Positions 35,093 through 43,018 of a stretch of 64,000 nt of DNA are shown one piece after another. Position 1 is the stretch's first letter. The number at the start of each line of letters is the position of its first letter. The position numbers and the translations under genes were made by a program. The stretch is from NCBI GenBank assembly GCA_050943535.1, contig JBMNPJ010000005.1, positions 62,001-126,000 on the forward strand, in the 5' to 3' direction. Below the pieces are notes generated by a model. That model saw only the letters and a list, made by a program, of their open reading frames with translations, was not told the origin of the DNA and did no database searches. Origin of the DNA: Massiliimalia sp050943535. Lineage in GTDB: Bacteria > Bacillota > Clostridia > Oscillospirales > Ruminococcaceae.

Positions 35093-36052
35093 CTTGGTCA
35101 CCCAAATGGAAACGATCGCAAAAACAATCACTAGAATCCAAAGTAAAGGTTCCATCCTAAAAAAGCAGCAAGCAAATTGATGCCAGCTTGTTTGAAAAAA
35201 TTGTTTGATTTGGGAAGAGCTCCTCAAGGAAAGACCTTTTTGTTTCCAAAAACAGTACCATACAGAGAGAAAAAATCCAAAAGGGAACAAATATCCAATA
35301 CCGTAAGTAAATGGTGCAACAAGCAGTCCGAATTTTCCAATCAGGAAATGCTGCAGCCATGTGGGGGAGACTGATTGCAGAGCGGTGCAAAAAAAGTCAC
35401 TGAGACTGTTTCCTGCCCATCGTGTGAAGATAGAGATAAGATATGTCATAGCGATCAAGCAGGATAATGAAAGGATTACAAAACCTGTCCGTTTAAAGTA
35501 TAGAGAAAACCGGGTAAATCTTCTTTTATGAAATGATGGGGAAAAGGGCTTTTTGTGAATATAAAGCGAAAAAAATGGAAAGTGATGATTCTCTGGTGTG
35601 GTGTTGGTCACAAAGTATAAGGTATGAGAAGTAGTGGTTTTTATTTGTGCCGGTGATGTGACAGGGGTCATTGTTATGGAAAACAAATTTGAAAAAGCAC
35701 TGGCCAAAGACTCAGCAGCAGACGAAGGGTCAGACGCATCAAGAATATACTGAACGCTGGGATAAGTTTGTTCACATAAAAATCCTGCCTCCATGGAGCG
35801 TTGCGGATCATTCGGGTCAAGGATACAGTAAACATGTGAAAAAGCGGAAGGGGAGTGATGGGGACGAATCTGAGAAAAAAGAACAGGGGTCATTTCTGAA
35901 GCGGCAAAGACGGCATGATCGGTAACCCATTGTACCGCTTTAGCAAGGACAGTACTGTCCGCACCAATTAGTAAAACGGATGAATTGGCAGAAGAAACAG
36001 GAGGAAGAGATTGTCCACAATCAGGACGAAAAGCTGAAGTTTTGGTAATCAT
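35090..36052 (-). CDS. FeoB-like protein with a degenerate G domain (tentative)
   Basis: A 320-residue protein: a soluble N-terminal half (1-165) and about four membrane segments after residue 185. The layout of the N-terminal half follows the FeoB G domain: a strand VLLIGAD where the P-loop should be (GADSTVLAKA has no GKS/T), then VYCILDPNDPQRSM, VQYILDASDPSSA and a TPV strand at the places of the FeoB NVVDATNLERN, NMMD and PVV segments. The membrane part has WLQHFLIGKFGLLVAPFTYG, similar to the first FeoB gate. If right, it is a non-GTPase, half-length relative. A chance resemblance is possible. Confidence 0.5.
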   Translation of the reverse strand: MITKTSAFRPDCGQSLPPVSSANSSVLLIGADSTVLAKAVQWVTDHAVFAASEMTPVLFSQIRPHHSPSAFSHVYCILDPNDPQRSMEAGFLCEQTYPSVQYILDASDPSSAAESLASAFSNLFSITMTPVTSPAQIKTTTSHTLYFVTNTTPENHHFPFFSLYIHKKPFSPSFHKRRFTRFSLYFKRTGFVILSLSCLIAMTYLISIFTRWAGNSLSDFFCTALQSVSPTWLQHFLIGKFGLLVAPFTYGIGYLFPFGFFLSVWYCFWKQKGLSLRSSSQIKQFFQTSWHQFACCFFRMEPLLWILVIVFAIVSIWVTK

Positions 36053-36142
36053 TTTATAAAATACTCCTTTGTTTTACCAGTAACAAGGTTTTTGTTTTAC
36101 TGTATGCAAACAGCTGCTGAAAAATGCTAATCAAATTTTATG

Positions 36143-36180
36143 CTATAAAAAAGAAGTGCTGTAATATCATACAGCACTTC
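36143..36180 (-). terminator. Terminator of the trmB-DinB operon
   Basis: GAAGTGCTGT / ACAGCACTTC with an 8-nt loop, followed by TTTTTTAT on the minus strand. Confidence 0.85.
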
Positions 36181-36284
36181 CTTGCAATATAACATCATTG
36201 TTAAATATAATGACTTTGTGGGTTTTTATATTCATAATCTTTAAAGCTTCGCAACCATATTTCCTGAAAAACCGGGATTTGCAC

Positions 36285-36947
36285 TTATGAATATATCTTG
36301 TTTTTTATACGCAAACTTGCTTCTATGTGCATAATCCAATGTCTTGAAAATGGCATTTGTATTAAACCTCGAATATCTTTACCACACCAATAATCAATAA
36401 GCCAAATTGCATTTTTATCATCACTTACAACGTTCAATGATTTTAAGTATTGCTTTCTTTCTTCCAATATTTTCTTTTTCAATTCATCATAGGATAAACA
36501 ACTGATGATCTTTTCGGTACTATCTTTTACTTCAAAAATATATGAATACAGTTCTTTCAAATTAAGTTGTTTTGAAAAGTCTGCAATCTGTTCTTTTACA
36601 AGTTCATTTCCTGTTGTGATGATAGGTGAATTGATACGTTCTTGATAATGGCCCGAAAAAAATACTTGCTCGTCTTTAGCTATCAATGTGTGTGCAACGA
36701 TATCTTCAATACGGAAAATATGCCAAATTGAATATGCAATCGTTTTACTATGATAACCGTCTGCATTGATAAATGGAATTGCGTCAAAATCTTCTCTGCT
36801 TAATTCCTCTTTAAATAATGTTAAGGTTTCCATTAACTGATTTCGCAAATTAAATAATGTGTCAATACCTGCTTGATAAGTATCTTTATTTTTGATTTGC
36901 GCTTGCATTGTTTTATTTAGCTCAGACCATACCTTATTCACAATCAA
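36285..36947 (-). CDS. DinB-like four-helix protein
   Basis: About 220 residues, all helical. A His-rich pattern like the DinB/YfiT metal site is seen: YHSKTIAYSIWHIFRIEDI in the middle and RHWIMHIEASLRI at the end. These small-molecule S-transferase-like or stress proteins are widespread and poorly understood. TTG 36947 is chosen because GGGAG lies 5 nt upstream; GTG 36959 is the longest start and lacks a site. The gene is visibly more AT-rich than its neighbours, a hint of later acquisition. It follows trmB by about 18 nt. Confidence 0.65.
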   Translation of the reverse strand: MIVNKVWSELNKTMQAQIKNKDTYQAGIDTLFNLRNQLMETLTLFKEELSREDFDAIPFINADGYHSKTIAYSIWHIFRIEDIVAHTLIAKDEQVFFSGHYQERINSPIITTGNELVKEQIADFSKQLNLKELYSYIFEVKDSTEKIISCLSYDELKKKILEERKQYLKSLNVVSDDKNAIWLIDYWCGKDIRGLIQMPFSRHWIMHIEASLRIKNKIYS

Positions 36948-36965
36948 TGATTCTCCCACAAAAAA

Positions 36966-37676
36966 TTATTCCAATGTTTTTTTGTCATATGGTGTTAAAT
37001 TGGGGTCACCGGTTTTATGGTAGCGGGCAATGAGAAATTTGGTTTTGATCCCCATTTCCGTAAACTTTTTTTCGTGTTCGGTCATAATTTGTTCCACATC
37101 TGGATGATCTAAGGAATGAAGATCATAGGTTTTTAAGATGAGTTCAAAACCGCTTTCCTTTAAATATTCCAGTGTAGCTTCAAATAATTCATCGTCATCG
37201 GTTTTAAACCGAAGTTCAGCGCCATCCTTTAAAAAAACTTTGTATTTTTCCAGCTGACGGGTATGAGTAAGTCTTTTTTTGTTTTGGCGCTCTTTTGGCC
37301 ATGGATTACAGAAATTGATGTATAAACGGTCTACCAGGTCATCTTTACTCATAATATTGAGAATTCGTTCAATATCATAAGCAGTTAAAATGACATTGTC
37401 GATTTTTTCCCGTCCAGCGTTGGCAAATGCCTGTTTTACATGGCGGCATCCGCTGGCTAGAACAATGCTTTTCATGTCAATGCCCAGATAGTTAATTTCC
37501 GGATGGGTGGCCGCCAGCTCCGCAATAAAATTCCCTTTTCCGCAGCCAAGTTCCAGATAAAGAGGTTGTTTTCTTGGGAATTTGGCGTTCCAGTTTCCTT
37601 TTTGGAAAGGATCATCAATATAAAAAGGGGAAGATTCCAATTCCGGTTTCACCCAAGGCTTGTTTCGCATTCGCAT
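36966..37676 (-). CDS. trmB: tRNA (guanine46-N7)-methyltransferase
   Basis: SAM-dependent methyltransferase that makes m7G46 in tRNA. Motifs: RMRNKPWVKPE start, LELGCGKGNFIAELA (SAM loop), YLGIDMKSIVLASG, YINFCNPWPKERQNKKRLTH (active site PWPK and R/H region), and LKDGAELRFKTDDDELFE. The ATG at 37676 gives the family N-terminus; a TTG at 37685 has better spacing from AAAGGAG and is an alternative. Confidence 0.93.
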   Translation of the reverse strand: MRMRNKPWVKPELESSPFYIDDPFQKGNWNAKFPRKQPLYLELGCGKGNFIAELAATHPEINYLGIDMKSIVLASGCRHVKQAFANAGREKIDNVILTAYDIERILNIMSKDDLVDRLYINFCNPWPKERQNKKRLTHTRQLEKYKVFLKDGAELRFKTDDDELFEATLEYLKESGFELILKTYDLHSLDHPDVEQIMTEHEKKFTEMGIKTKFLIARYHKTGDPNLTPYDKKTLE

Positions 37677-37778
37677 AAAAGTCAATACGCTCCTTTAAAA
37701 GATTGCTTTTTATCTAGGATATTATAGCAAAGTTTTTCCTTTTTGTCGAATACAAATACCTTGTGAGAATCGGACAAC

Positions 37779-38930
37779 TTATAGATAAATTTCCATGGTT
37801 TCCAGTAAAAAAGAAAGTTTATGATAAAGAGGGCATTCGGAAACCAGATTGCTTTCTTTAAATTGGCAAGACCAATAATATATCAATAATTCTTTTCTAT
37901 CAGCTTCTTCAGATTCAAATGATTTGATAGTTGCGAAATAAATGTTTTCTGGTTCTTTTCCCATATATTCCGGTTTGTATTCTCCGTAGACAAACCCTTC
38001 TGGGTTATAATCAGTAAATCCGCTGTAGTCCACGCCGTTGAGTTCCATATTTTCAAGAGCTTTCTCAGCTAAATACTTACTAAATTTTGAAACCCATTCA
38101 TTTCCTTGACCAGAAACAACAAACCATTTTTCGCCTTCTATTTCTTCATAGGAAACATGAGTTTCTGGTTGAGAAAGAAACAGGATCCGACAAGTATCCT
38201 CATAGAAAATACCCTGCAAAGTATAGGCGCTGACCCGCTTGAAACAGCTTTCTAATTCCCATAAAAGATTTTGAATGGATTCGCAGTCTGTAAATGTTCC
38301 TGGAACAATAGGCTGGTCATTGGGCTGCTGAGTAGTAAATTGAATAGAAACCGCATATTCATCAGATAACCGCTGTGCTTCTGATTCTGCGAAGCTGAAA
38401 TCCACTTGCTGATCGCCGGGAGTACTGCTGTCGTCTGGCTGAGAAGAACTGTCCGGGATGGAACTTTCTTCTGATGAGGAAGGGATGGATTCTTCCGGTT
38501 TGGAAGAAAGGTCAGGCAGTGAAGAGGAAGGGGATGGCTGAGACTGATCCCAGTAATCCTCGTACATTTTAATAAACCAGTCAAACAGCAGATCTGTGTT
38601 AGAATCTGTGGAATTTGTTTTTTCAGTTTCTTTCGTATATTTTTCTGTAATCCGTTCAGTGGTTTTGGTAGTGTTGGTTGTGGTTTTTGTAGTGGTAGAT
38701 GTTTTAGCCGTGGTGGTAGAGCGGGAGGCAGTGGATTTGGAGCTGGAATCATTTTGCTGATCTTGAGAAAAGGATGTGGTGGAATCTGAATGGGAAGTTT
38801 CTAAATATTCAATCTGAGAACGGTTATTGGAATAAGCTAACACACAAATGAGTGCAGAAATTAGGACGATGCATAAAAAGCCAATGCTGATAGCAATAAA
38901 TTTCCAGAATTTGGGGCTTTGAAAATCCAT
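37779..38930 (-). CDS. Membrane-anchored Ser/Thr-rich protein
   Basis: A 383-residue protein: short cytoplasmic N-terminus, one membrane helix (about residues 10-33, FIAISIGFLCIVLISALICV), then about 150 residues rich in S, T, P, D and E that look like an extended wall-spanning linker, and a globular C-terminal domain (about 190-383) with no motif I recognise (YAVSIQFTTQQP start, KWFVVSGQGNEWVSKF middle). ATG 38930 follows GGTGG. Function unknown. It has its own consensus promoter. Confidence 0.7.
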   Translation of the reverse strand: MDFQSPKFWKFIAISIGFLCIVLISALICVLAYSNNRSQIEYLETSHSDSTTSFSQDQQNDSSSKSTASRSTTTAKTSTTTKTTTNTTKTTERITEKYTKETEKTNSTDSNTDLLFDWFIKMYEDYWDQSQPSPSSSLPDLSSKPEESIPSSSEESSIPDSSSQPDDSSTPGDQQVDFSFAESEAQRLSDEYAVSIQFTTQQPNDQPIVPGTFTDCESIQNLLWELESCFKRVSAYTLQGIFYEDTCRILFLSQPETHVSYEEIEGEKWFVVSGQGNEWVSKFSKYLAEKALENMELNGVDYSGFTDYNPEGFVYGEYKPEYMGKEPENIYFATIKSFESEEADRKELLIYYWSCQFKESNLVSECPLYHKLSFLLETMEIYL

Positions 38931-38980
38931 ATCAGATACCACCTTTTTTGTTTTCGGCTTTTTTCGAACCTTATAATAAC

Positions 38981-39009
38981 ATTATATGTCAAAATATGGA
39001 ATTAGTCAA
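38981..39009 (-). promoter_or_regulatory. Promoter of the Ser/Thr-rich protein gene
   Basis: On the minus strand TTGACT, 17-bp spacer, TATAAT. Confidence 0.8.
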
Positions 39010-39171
39010 CGGAAATATAATTAGCAAAATATATTTTTTGTGTTTTTTGTAGGGATAATAAGAAATTTTATAGTCGGTCAAAAAGGCAACGAAGAAAAAT
39101 ATTTGGTGCTCACAAAACAGCGAATTTCATATTGTGCAGTGAGACAGCAGGGGATATTTGGTGAAAACTGG

Positions 39172-39200
39172 TTGTAATTTGTTGTTTTTTTTGATATGAT
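39172..39200 (+). promoter_or_regulatory. Promoter of trmL
   Basis: TTGTAA (39172-39177), 17-bp spacer, TATGAT (39195-39200), 40 nt before the start. The rest of the 310-nt divergent gap 38931-39240 shows nothing else. Confidence 0.65.
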
Positions 39201-39240
39201 AACAATTAGAAAAAGGTTTTGATAAAGGTCGTATAAAAAA

Positions 39241-39741
39241 ATGAATGAACTGAATATTGTTTTAGTAGAACCCCAAATTCCACAAAATACTGGAAATATT
39301 GCCCGCACTTGTGCGGCAACTGGTGCCAGACTGCATATTGTAAAGCCAATGGGATTTACAATTGATGACAAAAAACTAAAACGTGCAGGATTGGATTACT
39401 GGTATTTGCTGGATATTACTTACTATGAAAACTGGGAAGATTTCGTATCCAAAAATACAGGAAGATTTTTTTATTTTACTACCAAAGGTCAGCACATCTA
39501 TTCCGACGCAGTATATCCGGAGAAAGCATATCTGGTGTTTGGACGTGAAGATGCAGGACTTCCAGAGGAGCTTTTATACCATCATCCCGATGACTGTGTT
39601 CGGGTTCCTATGATTGAGCAGGCCAGAAGTTTGAATTTGTCCAACACAGTGGCACTGGCGGCCTATGAAGTGCTCCGGCAGTGGAATTTTCCTACTTTGC
39701 AGGTGAAAGGCCAGCTGACAAAATTTACTTGGGGAGAATAA
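39241..39741 (+). CDS. trmL: tRNA (cytidine/uridine34-2'-O)-methyltransferase
   Basis: A small SPOUT methyltransferase of 166 residues that modifies the wobble base of tRNA-Leu. It has the family start NIVLVEPQIPQNTGNIARTC, LHIVKPMGF, KRAGLDYW and the knot sequence LVFGREDAGLPEEL with VRVPMIEQARSLNLSNTVAL (SAM site). Length and motifs fit TrmL exactly. Confidence 0.93.
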   Translation: MNELNIVLVEPQIPQNTGNIARTCAATGARLHIVKPMGFTIDDKKLKRAGLDYWYLLDITYYENWEDFVSKNTGRFFYFTTKGQHIYSDAVYPEKAYLVFGREDAGLPEELLYHHPDDCVRVPMIEQARSLNLSNTVALAAYEVLRQWNFPTLQVKGQLTKFTWGE

Positions 39742-39795
39742 CCGAATTTTGGGTTTCAAAATTCAATAAAAGAAAAGGAGGGCGGCTTTTGCCGC

Positions 39796-40686
39796 ATGAC
39801 AGGTATGATTTCAATTAAATTGATGACGGATGTTGCAGCAGACATTTTGCGGGAAACTGCGGAAAAGTACAATATTGATGTGATGAGTTTCCCTGTGACG
39901 ATAGGGGATCAGGGTTATGATTCTGTCGATCAGTTTACAAACCAGGAATTTTATCAAATTTTGCTGACAGAGCCAAAAATTCCTACCCATGCTCAGATTA
40001 CAACTGTTCGTTTTCTGGATAAGTTTGAAGAAATTTATCGGCAGGGCTTTGAACACCTGATCTATGTGTCCATTAACCGTCTGGGTTCCAGTACCCACGA
40101 CAATGCTGTGATGGCATCCAAAGAATTTTATGAGGATCACCCAGAAGCAAAAGACAAGTTCCATATTCACATTATCGATTCTAAAACCTATTCCTATGGT
40201 TACGGCTATTCTGTTGTAGAAGCTGCGAAAAAGATTGAGCGAGGCTTTTCTGCTGCAGAAGTTGTGGCATACTTAAAAGACTGGGCTGACAGTGTAGAAG
40301 TTTATTTTGCACCATATTCTTTAGAGTTTGTAAAGAAATCTGGTCGGGTAAGCTGTGCGGCAGCGTTTGTGGGAGAGCTGTTGGGATTAAAGCCAATCAT
40401 CGCTTTTATTGATGGTCAAGTTTCTATTATAGAAAAGGTGCGGGGAGAAAAGGCGATTATCCCGGCACTGCTCAAACACGCCAAGAAAAATATGATTCCA
40501 CAAACTCCTTATTGCATTATTAAAGGCATGCTGGAAGATGAAGCGGTGAAAATGCAAAAAGAGGCAGAAAAGGCTCTTGGATATCCGGCAGCAGAAACCA
40601 TGGAGGCAGGTCCGGTGATTGTGATTAATGCTGGTCCAAAAATTGTGGCGATTGTAGTCAAAGGCAAAAACAAGCATATCTCCTGA
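39796..40686 (+). CDS. DegV family fatty-acid-binding protein
   Basis: A 296-residue two-domain DegV protein. Signatures: MTDVAADILRETAEKYNIDV near the start, TSxPTHAQIT-like PKIPTHAQITTVRF, ISINRLGSSTHDNAV (lipid-head contacts), IDSKTYSYGYG and GRVSCAAAFVGELLGLKPII. DegV (FakB-like) proteins bind fatty acids for a kinase. ATG 39796 lies after a small GCGGC...GCCGC hairpin that separates AAAGGAGG from the start by about 13 nt. Confidence 0.9.
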   Translation: MTGMISIKLMTDVAADILRETAEKYNIDVMSFPVTIGDQGYDSVDQFTNQEFYQILLTEPKIPTHAQITTVRFLDKFEEIYRQGFEHLIYVSINRLGSSTHDNAVMASKEFYEDHPEAKDKFHIHIIDSKTYSYGYGYSVVEAAKKIERGFSAAEVVAYLKDWADSVEVYFAPYSLEFVKKSGRVSCAAAFVGELLGLKPIIAFIDGQVSIIEKVRGEKAIIPALLKHAKKNMIPQTPYCIIKGMLEDEAVKMQKEAEKALGYPAAETMEAGPVIVINAGPKIVAIVVKGKNKHIS

Positions 40687-40893
40687 TAAAAAATTAAATT
40701 ATATGTAAAGAGAAAAGAATTTCCCTGTCAAAGTACTTGCAAAAAAAGGGAATATGGTATAAAATATAAAACGTGAATTGTTGTTCTCTATCTCAAGTTT
40801 GTGAAAGGAATAACAATGGTGTTGTGAAATGAACCGCTTTTTGTGGGGAAGCCAACATTGCAATTGAATGCAAAATTTGAAAGGATGAATAAA

Positions 40894-42084
40894 ATGGCTG
40901 CATTAAACAAAAAATCTATCGAAGATATTGATGTTGCTGGCAAAAGAGTTTTAGCTCGCTGTGACTTCAATGTTCCGTTAAAAGACGGTGTGATTACTAA
41001 CGATAAGAGAATCGTAGCTGCATTACCTACTATCAAATATTTACTGGATCACAATGCAAAATTGATTCTTTGTTCCCACCTGGGTCGTCCGAAAGGCGAA
41101 TTTAAACCAGAATTTTCTCTGGCACCAGTTGCTAAGAGACTGTCTGAACTGCTGGGCAAAGAAGTTGTTATGGCAAAAGACGTTATCGGTGAAGATGCAA
41201 AAGCAAAAGCTGCTGCTCTGAAAGATGGCGAAGTTCTGCTGTTGGAAAACGTTCGTTACCACAAAGAAGAAACCGACAATGATCCTGCATTCGCAAAAGA
41301 ATTGGCTTCCATGGCTGATATTTATGTAAACGATGCATTTGGTGCTTGCCACAGAGCTCACGCTTCTACTGCTGGTGTTGCTGCTTATCTGCCAGCTGTA
41401 TGCGGTTACCTGATGCAGAAAGAAATCGCTTTCATCGGCGGTACTTTGGAAGATCCACAGAGACCTTTCGTTGCTATCCTGGGCGGTGCAAAAGTTTCTG
41501 ATAAAATCGGCGTAATCACTAACCTCTTGGACAAAGTTGACACTTTGATCGTAGGCGGCGGTATGGCTTATACTTTCATGAAAGCAAAAGGCTACTGCAT
41601 TGGTGAATCTATCTGTGAAGATGACAAAGTTGAACTGGCTACTTCTATTATGAAGAAAGCAGAAGAAAAAGGCGTTAACTTCCTGATTCCTGTAGACAAC
41701 AGAATTTCTGATAAATTTGCAGAAGATGCAAACTATCAGGATATCGATTCCGACTCTATTCCAGAAGGCTGGATGGGTATGGATATCGGTCCAAAAACCA
41801 TTGAAATGTTCTGCAACGCTGTAAAAGACGCTAAGACTGTTATCTGGAATGGTCCTATGGGCGTATTTGAATTTGCAAACTTTGCAAACGGTACTCTGGC
41901 AGTAGCAAAAGCTGTTGCTGATTCCGATGCAATTTCTGTAATCGGCGGCGGTGACTCTGTTGCAGCAGTTACCAAACTGGGCTTTGCTGACAAGATGAGC
42001 CACATCTCTACCGGTGGCGGTGCTTCTCTGGAATACATGGAAGGTAAAAAACTGCCAGGTATTGAATGCCTCAATTCTAAATAA
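40894..42084 (+). CDS. pgk: Phosphoglycerate kinase
   Basis: Glycolytic enzyme that makes ATP from 1,3-bisphosphoglycerate. Signatures: VLARCDFNVPLKDG, LCSHLGRPKGE, LLENVRYHKEE, VNDAFGACHRAHAST, ILGGAKVSDKI, WNGPMGVFEF and VIGGGDSVAAV. 396 residues. ATG 40894 has AAAGG 9 nt upstream and gives MAALNKKSIED. Codon use in pgk, tpiA and gpmI is strongly biased to a few codons, as for highly expressed genes. A possible promoter (TTGCAA, TATAAA) lies near 40737-40763. Confidence 0.96.
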   Translation: MAALNKKSIEDIDVAGKRVLARCDFNVPLKDGVITNDKRIVAALPTIKYLLDHNAKLILCSHLGRPKGEFKPEFSLAPVAKRLSELLGKEVVMAKDVIGEDAKAKAAALKDGEVLLLENVRYHKEETDNDPAFAKELASMADIYVNDAFGACHRAHASTAGVAAYLPAVCGYLMQKEIAFIGGTLEDPQRPFVAILGGAKVSDKIGVITNLLDKVDTLIVGGGMAYTFMKAKGYCIGESICEDDKVELATSIMKKAEEKGVNFLIPVDNRISDKFAEDANYQDIDSDSIPEGWMGMDIGPKTIEMFCNAVKDAKTVIWNGPMGVFEFANFANGTLAVAKAVADSDAISVIGGGDSVAAVTKLGFADKMSHISTGGGASLEYMEGKKLPGIECLNSK

Positions 42085-42130
42085 GAGAGCAAACAAGTCG
42101 AAAAGTTCGGCAGCTATTCCCGAAAAAGAG

Positions 42131-42156
42131 GGGGCGGGTGAACCCCGCCCTTTTTT
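42131..42156 (+). terminator. Hairpin with U-tract between pgk and tpiA
   Basis: GGGGCGGGT / ACCCCGCCC-type stem with short loop, then TTTTTT. It could attenuate readthrough from pgk into tpiA. tpiA starts only 33 nt later, so partial readthrough is the likely source of its transcript. Confidence 0.8.
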
Positions 42157-42188
42157 ATTGATTGTAAAAAACGAAAGAGGTAATGAAA

Positions 42189-42959
42189 ATGAATAAAGCA
42201 TTGAGACATGCAGTTATCGCTGGTAACTGGAAAATGAACAAAAACCGTGCAGAAGCAAAAGCTCTGATTGCTGAAATGAAACCACTGGTAGCAGATGCTG
42301 GCTGTGACGTTGTAATCTGTGTTCCTTTCACCAATCTGGAAACCGCTTTGGCTGCTACTGAAGGTTCCAACATCAAAGTTGGTGCTGAAAACTGCCACTT
42401 TGCTGCTTCCGGCGCTTACACTGGTGAAATTTCTGCTGATATGCTGACTGAAATGGGCGTTGAATACGTAATTATCGGTCATAGCGAAAGAAGACAGTAC
42501 TTTGGTGAAACTGATGTAACTGTAAACAAACGCGTAAAAGCAGCTTTGGCAGCAGGTTTGAAAGTAATCCTGTGTGTTGGCGAAATGCTGGAAGACCGTG
42601 AAAACGGCATTACAGAAGAACTGGTTGCTATGCAGACCAAAATCGCTCTGAAAGATGTTACTGCTGAAGAACTGAAAAACGTAATTATTGCTTATGAACC
42701 AGTTTGGGCAATCGGTACCGGTAAAACTGCTACTGCTGAACAGGCAAACGAAGTTTGCGCTCTGATTCGTGCAACCATTGCAAAAGTATACAGCAAAGAT
42801 GCTGCTGACGCAATGACCATCCAGTACGGTGGTTCCATGAACGCAGGCAATGCAGAAGAATTGCTGGCACAGCCTGATGTAGACGGCGGTCTGATCGGCG
42901 GAGCTTCTTTGAAAGCAAATGATTTCTCTGTTATCGTAAAAGCTGCGACCAACGGTTAA
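42189..42959 (+). CDS. tpiA: Triosephosphate isomerase
   Basis: A full 256-residue TIM barrel. It has AGNWKMNKNRAEA (catalytic Asn and Lys), IGHSERRQYFGETD (catalytic His), YEPVWAIGTGKTA (catalytic Glu, loop 6) and IQYGGSMNAGNAEEL (phosphate site). ATG 42189 is chosen because AGAGG is 8 nt upstream; ATG 42183 is too close. Confidence 0.96.
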   Translation: MNKALRHAVIAGNWKMNKNRAEAKALIAEMKPLVADAGCDVVICVPFTNLETALAATEGSNIKVGAENCHFAASGAYTGEISADMLTEMGVEYVIIGHSERRQYFGETDVTVNKRVKAALAAGLKVILCVGEMLEDRENGITEELVAMQTKIALKDVTAEELKNVIIAYEPVWAIGTGKTATAEQANEVCALIRATIAKVYSKDAADAMTIQYGGSMNAGNAEELLAQPDVDGGLIGGASLKANDFSVIVKAATNG

Positions 42960-43018
42960 TGAAATCAAGCGAATCAAAATGGTTGATCGGTGATTGATAA
43001 TAGAGGAGGAAAATAAGA

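Noticed and set aside
38252..38752. A 166-codon frame on the minus strand inside the Ser/Thr-rich gene.
   Set aside because: It is a shifted reading of the same low-complexity codons; the outer frame has the membrane helix and a proper start.
41041..42201. Long minus-strand frame (386 codons) opposite pgk; others opposite tpiA (42114-43037) and the SDR (51918-52937).
   Set aside because: They mirror strong plus-strand genes with biased codons, show no protein family and no start site.
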